Source: a virus
Virus record (IMG/VR): IMGVR_UViG_3300042391_000610
Span: 1 to 28,190 of that record
DNA length: 28,190 nucleotides
Reading direction: 5' to 3' (one strand)
Part shown: positions 1-8,500 of the stretch, in pieces
How the letters are laid out: each line of letters opens with the position of its first letter
Numbering within the stretch: the stretch's first letter is position 1
The notes under the pieces: model-generated
What the model was told of the DNA's origin: nothing
Databases searched by the model: none
The model's input: the letters and a program-made list of their open reading frames with translations, nothing else
Program-made: the position numbers and the translations under genes

Positions 1-2
1 TT

Positions 3-701
3 ACACCAAACGTAGCAATGAACAATTTCTTAATTGATGCCAGTTGGAGAAATAAGGTTCAACATTACATCTTCTTATCATCTAATACAGTTTATCCACC
101 AAAAGGAGATAAGCCCGTAGTAGAGACCGATTTCCTATTTGATGAACCATATCCTGTTTACTTTCCTGTGGGTTGGATGAAAAGATATGCAGAAGTTCAA
201 TGTGAATTATACGCAAAGTATTTACCGGTTAAAATGAAATGTACAATTATCAGACCAGCTAATTTATTTGGTCCACATGATAAATACGATTTCAATAAGT
301 GCCATGTTACTCCGGCAACAATTAGAAAAGTAGCAGACCAAATGAATCCAATTCCTGTATGGGGTGATGGTAGTGAATTGAGAGATTTATTATATATCGA
401 AGATTTCGTAGAAGCATTGCAAATAGTAATGGAAAAAGAAAAAGAAGATTATCAAGTTTATAATGTAGGTTCTAATAGAGTGTATTCCGTATTAGAAGTA
501 TTAGAAATAATGAAAAGAATTGCAAACTTTGATGCACCAACTGAATTTATTAAAGGTAAACCATCAATGATTCCAACTCGTAAGATTGATTCATTTAAGA
601 TTTTTGATAACTTAGGATGGCAAGCAAGTACATCGTTAGAAGATGGATTAGCTAATGCGTATGAATGGTATTTAGAGAATAAATCAGAATTTCAAAACTA
701 A
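3..701 (+). CDS. NAD-dependent epimerase/dehydratase (SDR family), 5' partial
   Basis: This is the C-terminal part of an extended short-chain dehydrogenase/reductase that would act on a nucleotide sugar in the cytoplasm. The frame is open to the left edge, so the first ATG at 18 is probably internal and the Rossmann NAD-binding N-terminus lies outside the window. Visible family features are the strand with FLSSNTVYP (active-site Ser region), the substrate-side motif RDLLYIEDFVEAL, and YNVGSNRVYSVLEVL near the end. The segment that should hold the catalytic YxxxK reads VGWMK (168-182), so Lys is kept but Tyr is replaced by Val. That may mean altered or lost activity. The stop overlaps the next ATG (TAATG), so it is probably translated together with the SGNH-like gene. 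The family is clear; the exact substrate is unknown. Confidence 0.85.
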   Translation, partial: TPNVAMNNFLIDASWRNKVQHYIFLSSNTVYPPKGDKPVVETDFLFDEPYPVYFPVGWMKRYAEVQCELYAKYLPVKMKCTIIRPANLFGPHDKYDFNKCHVTPATIRKVADQMNPIPVWGDGSELRDLLYIEDFVEALQIVMEKEKEDYQVYNVGSNRVYSVLEVLEIMKRIANFDAPTEFIKGKPSMIPTRKIDSFKIFDNLGWQASTSLEDGLANAYEWYLENKSEFQN

Positions 702-1594
702 TGAAAGGAATTCTATTTGCAGGTGATAGTTTTACATGGGGTGAGGGATTACAATATTACTCTCACCTCCCTAATATTAAATGGAATGCAACTCAGCATT
801 ACAGAGAAGATTATACGCCTGCTCATGTAGAATTTATTAAATCAAAAAGATTTGCAAGACAAGTTGCTACACATTTTGAAACATTTGAATATTGTAGAGA
901 AACTAATGGTGGCGATAACACTCAAATTTTTATTTTCTTAGATACATTAAATACACAATGGCAACTAAATTATGTACCAGCAAATTCAAGTCCGGTAGCA
1001 CATAGAATGTTTAGAATGGAATTAGAAGATTTTGATTATGTAGTAGTTCAACTTACTGATATGTTTAGAGCAGAAACTGAATTTACTTATAACGGTGTAG
1101 TAAGAAAATGTAATATTAATTCGGTACAATCTATAAAAAATAGTGAATTTGATAAATATTTAGAAGAAATATATGATGGTGATATAAAAAAATATACACA
1201 CGTTTTTTTAGATGAATTTGCAAAAATGGTAGAGGAAAAGTTTAGAAAATATGAATCTATGGGTGTAAAAAAATGTTTAATACACACTTGGCAAAACGAA
1301 TTAATACCATACATTAAGAATAATTCATTTTTAGAAGATAGATTTATAGAATACAATGTGAATGGAAATATATTTAGTTCAATATGGGATTTACAAAGTA
1401 GAAAAGATAGACCGATAGGTATGAGTATTTCAGATGACCCGTATTTTACAACTATTGGAAAAAAAGTAATAAATGGTCATACATCATTGAAGGCACATAA
1501 AATACAGGCAGAAGCAATTATTAATAAAATAGAAGAAATAGAAAAACAAGTTATATGGCAAACCCAGAATACACTCCGTACAAAGATGCTCTAA
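701..1594 (+). CDS. SGNH/GDSL-hydrolase-like protein (paralogue of 2093-2995)
   Basis: The 297-residue protein starts with a short strand and GDSFTWG, the block I signature of SGNH/GDSL esterases and acyltransferases, with the nucleophile Ser at about residue 10. NGGDN at about residues 69-73 resembles the oxyanion-hole Gly/Asn block, and the C-terminal NGHTSLKAHKI could supply the catalytic His. No signal peptide is visible, so it is likely cytoplasmic or virion-bound. It is clearly related to the gene at 2093: both share GxSxTWGxGL, a QLTDxFR strand, a TWQNE motif and the HxSLxxHKI end. The ATG overlaps the epimerase stop, and the 3' end overlaps the next gene by 40 nt. A role in adding or removing acyl groups on a sugar is inferred from the neighbours; the substrate cannot be told. 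Confidence 0.7.
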   Translation: MKGILFAGDSFTWGEGLQYYSHLPNIKWNATQHYREDYTPAHVEFIKSKRFARQVATHFETFEYCRETNGGDNTQIFIFLDTLNTQWQLNYVPANSSPVAHRMFRMELEDFDYVVVQLTDMFRAETEFTYNGVVRKCNINSVQSIKNSEFDKYLEEIYDGDIKKYTHVFLDEFAKMVEEKFRKYESMGVKKCLIHTWQNELIPYIKNNSFLEDRFIEYNVNGNIFSSIWDLQSRKDRPIGMSISDDPYFTTIGKKVINGHTSLKAHKIQAEAIINKIEEIEKQVIWQTQNTLRTKML

Positions 1595-2100
1595 CGGAAG
1601 CAATGAAAAATTTAGCAGAATTAGAAGATTCTGTTTTTATTGGTCAACAAATAGTTTATCAAGGTAATCCTATGAGTACAACTTTAGGATTTGTACCAAA
1701 AGAAAAAATGATTGAAGTTCCTGTAATGGAGGAATCACAAATGGGAATGAGTTTAGGTATGGCAATGGCAGGTAAGAGAGTTATTACATTCTATCCTCGT
1801 TGGGATTTTATTATTTGTGCAGCAAACCAATTGATAAATCATGTTGATAAAATTGGAATAATGAGTCAAGAAAAATGGAAACCAAACTTAATTATTAGAT
1901 TAGGTAAGGGTAGTGATAAACCAATTGATCCAGGTCATCAACATAGAGGAAATTATTTTGAAGAGTTTAAATCGTTATGTAAAAATATAGAATTCCACGA
2001 TTTAAAAACACCGGTAGATATTGAATTAGCTTACAAATATGCAACTAAACAAGGTGGTATTCATATATTAGTAGAATATCCGGAATTATATTATGCTTGA
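1555..2100 (+). CDS. Transketolase/E1-beta-like pyrimidine-binding domain protein
   Basis: The 181-residue protein matches the thiamine-diphosphate pyrimidine-binding domain of transketolase, DXP synthase and 2-oxoacid dehydrogenase E1-beta. It has an N-terminal YKDALTEAM, then PVMEESQMGMSLGMAMAGKR with the Glu that activates the cofactor, and a segment (AANQLINHVDKIG) resembling the E1-beta dimer interface. The separate C-terminal domain of E1-beta and the diphosphate-binding domain are both missing, so a partner subunit is needed for catalysis. None is present downstream; one may lie upstream of the window. The start at 1555 lies inside the previous gene, but the N-terminal family motif requires it. 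Its 3' end overlaps the next SGNH-like gene by 8 nt. Its place among sugar genes suggests it helps make an unusual sugar or acyl donor, which is inference. Confidence 0.75.
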   Translation: MANPEYTPYKDALTEAMKNLAELEDSVFIGQQIVYQGNPMSTTLGFVPKEKMIEVPVMEESQMGMSLGMAMAGKRVITFYPRWDFIICAANQLINHVDKIGIMSQEKWKPNLIIRLGKGSDKPIDPGHQHRGNYFEEFKSLCKNIEFHDLKTPVDIELAYKYATKQGGIHILVEYPELYYA

Positions 2101-2995
2101 TAAAGGAATCGCATTTACAGGATGCTCTCATACTTGGGGTAGTGGTTTATATTTTTATACACCATTTATTGATATTAAAAATGCGGTAGCAAATAATACA
2201 ACCGATTCACATAATATTACACAGGCTATGTATAAATTTATGAGCGCAAATCGTTTTAGTAGATTGGTTGCAGATAAATTGGGAACATGGGAAGTTAATA
2301 AAATAGATAATGGTGGCTCGGATGATGGCTCTATTACATGGTTAGAATATATAATAGATTTAGAAAATGAAACAGATACAAACGCATTATCTAAAAAACA
2401 TTATAAAAAATTCGCAGACCAACATTATTCCGCAGATGAAATTGGTTATGTAATACTGCAACTTACTGACCCATTTAGGAACTATCAAGTTTATATAAAT
2501 GATGAGCAAATGGAATTAAATGTAGCGGGTGTTAGAGATAGACATAATTTACATCAAAATAATATTAATATGTTTGATGGAAAAATACAATCTGACACAT
2601 ATGAAAAATTATTTAAATTCTATTCTGATAATTTTACAAGTTGGGAAGATATGGAAAAGTTTTTTATACAACAAAATTTAAATCTAATTAAAGAATTATT
2701 TATAAAATACGAAGCAGCAGGTATAAAATGTAGAATTTTAACTTGGCAAAATGAATATGTACCATTTTTAATTGAAGATGAATTTTTTAATAAGATTTAT
2801 ATTAAAATGTATAATAATGCAATAGAATATAATTCATTAGCAGATTTAATGAAATCAGACCCACAAATGATGATTAGTACATCTGATTTAAGAATAAATG
2901 GTAATAAAGTACCTGATGACCACGCTTCATTAGAGTGTCATAAAATAATTGCAAATAGTATTAGTGATTATATTTTAAAAGAAATTAATGGATAA
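2093..2995 (+). CDS. SGNH/GDSL-hydrolase-like protein (paralogue of 701-1594)
   Basis: A 300-residue protein homologous along its length to the gene at 701. Block I reads GCSHTWG rather than GDSFTWG: the nucleophilic Ser is kept while the usual Asp before it is Cys. The Gly/Asn block is NGGSDDGS, the central strand is VILQLTDPFR, and TWQNE is shared. The C-terminus has DDHASLECHKI, compatible with the Asp-x-His block V of the family. No signal peptide or membrane segment is visible. It overlaps both neighbours by 8 nt, which points to translational coupling. The pair flanking a transketolase-type gene probably arose by duplication and divergence. An acylesterase or acyltransferase role on a glycan is a reasonable guess; a non-enzymatic role in this copy is possible given the Asp-to-Cys change. 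Confidence 0.7.
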   Translation: MLDKGIAFTGCSHTWGSGLYFYTPFIDIKNAVANNTTDSHNITQAMYKFMSANRFSRLVADKLGTWEVNKIDNGGSDDGSITWLEYIIDLENETDTNALSKKHYKKFADQHYSADEIGYVILQLTDPFRNYQVYINDEQMELNVAGVRDRHNLHQNNINMFDGKIQSDTYEKLFKFYSDNFTSWEDMEKFFIQQNLNLIKELFIKYEAAGIKCRILTWQNEYVPFLIEDEFFNKIYIKMYNNAIEYNSLADLMKSDPQMMISTSDLRINGNKVPDDHASLECHKIIANSISDYILKEING

Positions 2996-4319
2996 TATTG
3001 TTTTATTATACGATAAGTGGAAATTTAATAAACCAATTCCAAATTGTATAAAACCAGAAATATTAAGTCATATATTTGTTACAGATAGACTAATTGATTC
3101 ATTCGAATTAGAAAATAAATTTGGAAATCAACATAGTAGTTGGATTAGTAATCTTGGTATAAAAGATATTAAATTAGAAATTACTGATAATATTGAATCT
3201 GAAAATTGGGTATATCCGATAGAACCATGGGGGCATTTGATGTATTCTTTAAACATAGAAGCAACGGATGACTTTTGTAATTTCTTTGATTTAATACCAT
3301 CTAATATAATAAAAAAAGTAAATCAGAACAAAGGTAAAATTGTTATAAATTATTCACATGAAGGATGGGTAGGTGATTGGTTATTAAAAGGAATGTATTT
3401 AGGCATTAAAAACGCAGGGATTAAATTTGAAAATGTAATTTTAATTTTAAATGATTATAACTTAGAACAAAAATTACTTTCGTTTAAAGAAAGATTTAAT
3501 ATAACAGAATATCCATCGGTAATTAACTATTCATTTTATTTAACCGCATCTTCAAAACATTTTTTCAATAAACATATTAATAAAGATTTATATAATACAC
3601 ATTATATATTACAAAAACCATTTAAGTTTTTATGTTTAAATAGGCGATTAGATTTACATAGAGTAAAACTATTATCTGAAATTTTTAATAAAATACAATA
3701 CGATTCTATTATATCATTTGATAAAACATTAGTAACAAATGAATTATCTAATTTCTATGAAAAACATTTGGATTTAAAAGAAAAATTTAAAGCTTTGCCG
3801 GCTAAATCAATTGCAGATAGAGAGGATATTGCAAATACAAATGGATATTATCATGAAAATGAAAATTTATTTTTAGAAAGTTATATTAGTTTGGTAACGG
3901 AAACTTCATTTTATATTGATAATGATTTTATATCAGAAAAAATATGGAAACCAATATTTCAATACCATCCATTTATTGTTATTGGTAGACCACATATGTT
4001 AAAATATTTAAAAGAAATTGGGTTTAAAACATTTGATTTTTTAATAGATGAAACATACGACACAATTGAAGACAATGATATTAGAATGGATGTAATTATA
4101 AATGAAATAGATAGATTAAACAAATTAAGCATATATGAAATAGATGATATAATAAAAGATAATTTTCATATTTTAAAACATAATCATCAACTAATGATTG
4201 ATATTGGTAAGAACAACCAAGTTGAAAAATACTTAATTGAAAAAATAAAACACAATAATTATAGGTACTCGGATATATTTAAAGAATTAAAAATACATAA
4301 AAATGATAACATTATTTAA
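2988..4319 (+). CDS. Glycosyltransferase-like protein
   Basis: A 443-residue protein without signal peptide or membrane segments. The N-terminal half holds a possible Rossmann-type strand set (for example KIVINYSHEGWVGDW at about residues 116-130). The C-terminal half has LVTETSF followed by FISEKIWKPI and HPFIVIGRPHMLKYLKEIGFKTF. This pattern is typical of the donor-binding half of GT-B glycosyltransferases of the fucosyltransferase/exostosin kind, in which an E-K pair contacts the nucleotide sugar. FKFLCLNRRLDLHRV in the middle (about residues 213-226) also fits that group. It overlaps the SGNH-like gene by 8 nt and closes the sugar block. It probably transfers a sugar prepared by the upstream enzymes to a phage or host surface target. 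Family assignment is from motifs only; donor and acceptor are unknown. Confidence 0.6.
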   Translation: MDNIVLLYDKWKFNKPIPNCIKPEILSHIFVTDRLIDSFELENKFGNQHSSWISNLGIKDIKLEITDNIESENWVYPIEPWGHLMYSLNIEATDDFCNFFDLIPSNIIKKVNQNKGKIVINYSHEGWVGDWLLKGMYLGIKNAGIKFENVILILNDYNLEQKLLSFKERFNITEYPSVINYSFYLTASSKHFFNKHINKDLYNTHYILQKPFKFLCLNRRLDLHRVKLLSEIFNKIQYDSIISFDKTLVTNELSNFYEKHLDLKEKFKALPAKSIADREDIANTNGYYHENENLFLESYISLVTETSFYIDNDFISEKIWKPIFQYHPFIVIGRPHMLKYLKEIGFKTFDFLIDETYDTIEDNDIRMDVIINEIDRLNKLSIYEIDDIIKDNFHILKHNHQLMIDIGKNNQVEKYLIEKIKHNNYRYSDIFKELKIHKNDNII

Positions 4320-4422
4320 AAAATTGAAAAGTTTATACAAAACTTGGAAATTAAAGAGAGAGTTCAAAAAGAAAATAAAAGAGCTAAGAAAGAGAGACCC
4401 ATTTATCTATAACAATATTTAG
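4303..4422 (+). CDS. 39-residue basic microprotein
   Basis: A short reading frame begins at an ATG inside the last 17 nt of the glycosyltransferase-like gene and ends with TAG just before the promoter-like box at 4425. The product is lysine/arginine-rich, with a predicted amphipathic helix followed by the end motif RKRDPFIYNNI. It fills what would otherwise be a 118-nt gap, and short basic proteins ending in a KRDPFIY-like motif are, from memory, seen in other marine T4-like phages. No SD sequence is visible, so translation would depend on coupling to the upstream gene. The function is unknown. It could be a nucleic-acid-binding or inhibitory peptide, but nothing in the sequence shows this. 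Confidence 0.5.
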   Translation: MITLFKKLKSLYKTWKLKREFKKKIKELRKRDPFIYNNI

Positions 4423-4424
4423 TA

Positions 4425-4434
4425 TATATTTATA
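4425..4434 (+). promoter_or_regulatory. TATATTTATA box, candidate late promoter
   Basis: Exact copy of the 10-bp box found at gene gaps in this window. It ends only 3 nt before the ATG at 4438, so if it acts as a -10 element the transcript would begin at or just inside the start codon (a leaderless or nearly leaderless mRNA). No -35-type element was recognised upstream, as in T4 late promoters. Confidence 0.5.
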
Positions 4435-4437
4435 CTT

Positions 4438-7400
4438 ATGGAATTAGCTAATTTTATTGTCGAAGCTGTTTTAAAACAAGCAGTTACAGACAAAATTGTA
4501 GTGTATGGTGGGCGTTTTCAACCATTTCACAAAGGTCATAAAAAAGTTTATGATGCATTGGTATCGAAATTCGGTTCTAAAAATGTATATATTGCAACAT
4601 CTGATGTACAAGATGGTGATAAATCTCCATTATCATTTAATGATAAAAAAGAAATTGCAACTAAATTATTCAATATTCCATCTTCAAAGTTTGTAAAAGT
4701 AAAACAACCATATCAACCGGTAGAAATATTGAGAGGATACGATGATACAACTACGGCATTGATTGTAGCAGTTGGTGAAAAAGATGATAGTAGATTGGGT
4801 GGTAATTATTTTAAACCATATACAAACGATAAAAACTTAAAAGGATATGCAGTTAACGCATATGTATTCTCTCAGTTACCTTCTAATTCATTTGGTGCAA
4901 CGGATGTTAGAAATATGTTCCGTAACAATAGAATGGGTGGTGAAAGAAAACAAAAAGAATTTGAAAAGTTTTTTGGTAAATTTGATAAAGCAATTTATAC
5001 TAAATTAATTACAAAATTAAATGAAGGTATAGATACTGATAATAATATACCAGGTGGAAAAGCAGATGATTTAACGTTGGTAGATATTGCAAAGAAATGG
5101 GCAGGGGATTACTACGATTACAAAAACGTATTAGATACCGTAAAACAAGAACTAAAACGAGGTATTAAGATTGAATTAGAACATACGTCTGATATTAAAA
5201 TCGCAGCTGAAATCGCTAAAGACCATTTAGCAGAAAAACTTACATATTATCGTGATTTACATAATATAGAAAAAGGTATGTATCAACCACATAATCCAAT
5301 AAAAGAAGCAAGTGCAGCGGGTAGTGGGTATGATGAAAAAACGTTAGACCAATTAGTAGATAATCCTGAGACAGGAGAGAAGGTAAAAGTTCGTTCAGCA
5401 TTAAACTACGATAAAAATCATCCTGCGTATAGAGCAGCTATGGCAATAGTTGGTAAAAGTGGTGCACAACAACCAAACCAAAAACAAAGATCTAACACAA
5501 AACCACAACAACCACAAAATAGAAATGCCGGTGGACCAATGACCGGTACAAATAATAGAGTTGGAGCAAAACCAACACCTGGTGCAAATAATCAAAATGG
5601 TACAAATAGTACAAACAAAACTCAAAAACCATTAGAGAAACCTTTAACGAATCCTGCACAAGCTCAAGAAAAACCACAACAATCTCAACCACAACAAACC
5701 GTTTCGGTAGATAAAGTTAGAAAAGAAATTCCTAATTTTAAGGTAAGTGATAAATCGGATATAGGAAAAGTATCAGTTAAGCAACGTAGAGAAGTATCTA
5801 TGAAGATTGATGACTTAGCCAAAAAATCAGCAGAAGCTAAAGCAAATGGTGAAAAAGCACCTAACTTTAATTTATGTGATATAACAATTCCAGGTACAAA
5901 CTTATATTGTGGTGGTAATAAAGGTATTCCAAGAGAACAAATGCCTCAATTTAAAGGAAAACCACAACCAGGTTCAATTGCAGATGGATTACCAAAGGAT
6001 AAAGATGGTGAAGTAGATACCGAAGCAATGTTTAAAAAAATGTTGGAAGATAAAGGTATTAAAGTATCAGAACCAACGCAAGTTCCGGCAGACCAATTAA
6101 AAGCAACTCAAACTGAATTAGTAGGTCCAAAAGTAGCAGGAATGAGTAAAGCATTAGATGCAGACCCTAATCATCCTGGAATAACTGCTCCAATTTATGT
6201 AAGTTCAGATGGATATGTATTAGATGGACATCATAGATGGGCTGCAATTACCTCACATGAAATAGTAAGCGGTAGAGAGGCAATGATGAATGTTAGAGTA
6301 ATTGATATGCCGATTGACCAATTAGTAAAGGAATCAAATGACTTTGCACAAAAAATTGGAGTTCAAGCAAAAGCCGCAGATGCAAATAAAGAAACACCTG
6401 CGGGTGGAATGCAACCAACCAAAGGAACAACCGCAGCAAAATCGGCTGGTATGGGTAAAGTAGCAACTAAGGCAATTCAAAATCCAGAAGTTGTTGCAAG
6501 AACCATCAAACATAATATTTCAAAATGGTCTGAGAATGAGAAAAAATTCTTTAGAGGTAACCAACATAAACCAAATTCACCGATTAGACGTAGTATCGGT
6601 GAAGCAATTAATAATAAAATAAAATCAATTGTACCATCCGTAAAAAAGGAAATGGAACATTTGGGACATACGTTTAAGCACGCAGGTGAAGGTATCTCAA
6701 ATTTATTTCAAGGTAAACCAATAAGTGATAAAGAAAAAGATGCATTCAAAACATTAGGTAAAACTATTGCATTAAGTGCAGCTGGTGTAATTGTTGGTGG
6801 TGGAATAGGACATGGTGCTGGAATCTTAATGAAACATTTAGGAGTACATTTAGCAGAACATTTAGTTGCAGAAATTGCAATTGGTGGAATTGGTAAAGCC
6901 GCATTATTCGCTGGTACAGAAATGGATGGTGATAACGATAAATATGTTGAATGGTTTACACTACATTATGCTAAACAAATGAAAGATGGTAAAATTCCAT
7001 TAGAAGTTTGGGATAACGCTATACAAGATTACAATAGAGATAAAGAGGATGGTAAATTAGATGGTGATACAAATACCGTTGCAGAAGTAATTACCGAAGT
7101 AGATGAAGATATCAATGTAGATGTGGATAAAGGTGATGTGGTTTTAACTGGTAAATTTAAAAATAAAAAAACAGTTGTAAAGGATATTAGTAAGGACCAG
7201 CACGGAATGCCAACAATCAATGGCAGACAAGCAACAACATTCAGAAAAGTAGAAGAAGGTATTATAAACGAAGGTGGTGCGTATGGACATATGAATCATC
7301 CGTTTGATGTTAGAATGAATTTATCGTTTGGTGATTTAAAAGCAATTGTAAATAATGCATTAGATGGTAACTTAGGTGTGGTTAGAGAGAAGACTGATGG

Positions 7401-8469
7401 ACAAGCATTGGCAATAAGTTGGAAGAATGGTAGATTGATATCAGCAAGAAACAAAGGGCACTTAGCAAACGCTGGAGCAAATGCAATGGATATCAATGGT
7501 GTAGCAACTAAATTTGGTGGTAGAGGTGGATTGACCGATGCATATAATTTCGCAATGAAAGATTTAGAAAATGCAATTAGAGGATTATCAAAAGCACAAA
7601 AGGATAAAATATTTAAAGAAGGTAAGGTGTTTGTAAATTTAGAAGTAATATGGCCTACATCGGTTAATGTTATTCCTTACAATCAAGCACTATTAGTTTT
7701 TCATAATGCAGTTGAATACAATGAAGCAGGTAATCCAATTGGTAAAATAGATGGAGCAGAGAGTATATTGGGTGGAATGATAAAACAAATCAATGCACAT
7801 GTTCAATCTAAATATACAATACAAGGACCTCCAATTGTTAAATTACCTAAAACAAAAGAATTAAGTTCTCAAAAAGGTAAATTTAAATCAATGATAACTA
7901 AATTACAATCTGAATTTGGATTAACAGATAAAGATGGTGTAGCAGATTATCATCAAGCTTGGTGGGAAAACTTTGTAGATAATTCAAAAAAGAAAATATC
8001 AGCATTAGAAAAGGCAGGTTTAGTTAAGAGATGGGCGTTTGATGATAAGAGTATGAGAATAGGTGATATCAAAGATGAAAAAGCAAGAGCATGGGCAGAA
8101 GGAATAGATAAAGGACCTAAAACTACTATTATGAGTGGTAATCTTAGAAAATTTGAAGATATCTTTTTAGGTGTTGGAGCAGAGGTATTATCATTTATGG
8201 GTTCGGTATTAACGGCACAACCTGATAAAGCATTACAGTCAATGAGAGCCGAATTAGAATCTACTGCTAGTCAAATTATGAATGGTGGAACTATAACTCA
8301 AATAAAAAAATTAGAAAAAGAATTAAGTAGATTAAACTCAATTGGTGGATTTGATAAGATTGTACCGAGTGAAGGAATCGTATTTAGTTACAAAGGAAAC
8401 GCTTATAAATTAACGGGAGCATTCGCACCTTTAAACCAAATTTTAGGAATTTTTAAGTTTAGCCGATAA
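4438..8469 (+). CDS. 1343-residue multidomain protein: nucleotidyltransferase, ParB/Srx-like and ligase-like domains
   Basis: Domains in order: (1) residues 20-165, a nucleotidyltransferase of the cytidylyltransferase/NMN-adenylyltransferase fold, with GRFQPFHKGH (25-34) and a C-terminal ATDVRNMF like the ISxTxxR motif; (2) about 238-285, a small phage domain (IELEHTSD...DHLAEKLTYY) resembling DUF5661 from memory; (3) 340-430, a Gln/Pro/Asn-rich linker; (4) about 550-640, a ParB/sulfiredoxin-like segment with DGHHRW (596-601); (5) 776-826, a Gly/Ala-rich hydrophobic stretch that could insert in a membrane; (6) about 945-1343, a domain with covalent nucleotidyltransferase (ligase/capping enzyme) motifs KTDG (K985), NLEVIW (E1069), EGIVF (E1312) and YKLTG (K1324), probably the phage family I recall as DUF6267. 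Possible prohead-protease sites lie at residues 9, 196, 290, 722 and 945, mostly between domains. The gene lies just upstream of the terminase region. A head-packaged enzyme polyprotein is inferred, not shown. Confidence 0.8.
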   Translation: MELANFIVEAVLKQAVTDKIVVYGGRFQPFHKGHKKVYDALVSKFGSKNVYIATSDVQDGDKSPLSFNDKKEIATKLFNIPSSKFVKVKQPYQPVEILRGYDDTTTALIVAVGEKDDSRLGGNYFKPYTNDKNLKGYAVNAYVFSQLPSNSFGATDVRNMFRNNRMGGERKQKEFEKFFGKFDKAIYTKLITKLNEGIDTDNNIPGGKADDLTLVDIAKKWAGDYYDYKNVLDTVKQELKRGIKIELEHTSDIKIAAEIAKDHLAEKLTYYRDLHNIEKGMYQPHNPIKEASAAGSGYDEKTLDQLVDNPETGEKVKVRSALNYDKNHPAYRAAMAIVGKSGAQQPNQKQRSNTKPQQPQNRNAGGPMTGTNNRVGAKPTPGANNQNGTNSTNKTQKPLEKPLTNPAQAQEKPQQSQPQQTVSVDKVRKEIPNFKVSDKSDIGKVSVKQRREVSMKIDDLAKKSAEAKANGEKAPNFNLCDITIPGTNLYCGGNKGIPREQMPQFKGKPQPGSIADGLPKDKDGEVDTEAMFKKMLEDKGIKVSEPTQVPADQLKATQTELVGPKVAGMSKALDADPNHPGITAPIYVSSDGYVLDGHHRWAAITSHEIVSGREAMMNVRVIDMPIDQLVKESNDFAQKIGVQAKAADANKETPAGGMQPTKGTTAAKSAGMGKVATKAIQNPEVVARTIKHNISKWSENEKKFFRGNQHKPNSPIRRSIGEAINNKIKSIVPSVKKEMEHLGHTFKHAGEGISNLFQGKPISDKEKDAFKTLGKTIALSAAGVIVGGGIGHGAGILMKHLGVHLAEHLVAEIAIGGIGKAALFAGTEMDGDNDKYVEWFTLHYAKQMKDGKIPLEVWDNAIQDYNRDKEDGKLDGDTNTVAEVITEVDEDINVDVDKGDVVLTGKFKNKKTVVKDISKDQHGMPTINGRQATTFRKVEEGIINEGGAYGHMNHPFDVRMNLSFGDLKAIVNNALDGNLGVVREKTDGQALAISWKNGRLISARNKGHLANAGANAMDINGVATKFGGRGGLTDAYNFAMKDLENAIRGLSKAQKDKIFKEGKVFVNLEVIWPTSVNVIPYNQALLVFHNAVEYNEAGNPIGKIDGAESILGGMIKQINAHVQSKYTIQGPPIVKLPKTKELSSQKGKFKSMITKLQSEFGLTDKDGVADYHQAWWENFVDNSKKKISALEKAGLVKRWAFDDKSMRIGDIKDEKARAWAEGIDKGPKTTIMSGNLRKFEDIFLGVGAEVLSFMGSVLTAQPDKALQSMRAELESTASQIMNGGTITQIKKLEKELSRLNSIGGFDKIVPSEGIVFSYKGNAYKLTGAFAPLNQILGIFKFSR

Positions 8470-8474
8470 AAATA

Positions 8475-8484
8475 TATACTTATA
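8475..8484 (+). promoter_or_regulatory. TATACTTATA, one-mismatch copy of the promoter-like box
   Basis: In the 31-nt gap after the large multidomain gene, one mismatch (C for T) from TATATTTATA. The next ATG is 16 nt downstream and has no SD sequence. The surrounding DNA is almost pure A/T, so this copy alone would not be convincing. Confidence 0.35.
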
Positions 8485-8500
8485 TATAAAGTTATAATTT

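Noticed and set aside
1087-1356. Minus-strand reading frame of 89 codons inside the first SGNH-like gene
   Set aside because: It is fully covered by a gene with clear family motifs on the + strand, has no recognisable protein pattern, and all real genes here are on the + strand.
2690-2710. Promoter box inside the second SGNH-like gene (TATTTATA core)
   Set aside because: Only the 8-bp core matches, it lies within a coding region, and no gene begins nearby.
5440-5720. DNA repeat array in the Gln/Pro/Asn-rich part of the large gene
   Set aside because: The repetition is codon-level low complexity (CAA, CCA, AAT) in a linker, without a regular unit or spacer pattern.
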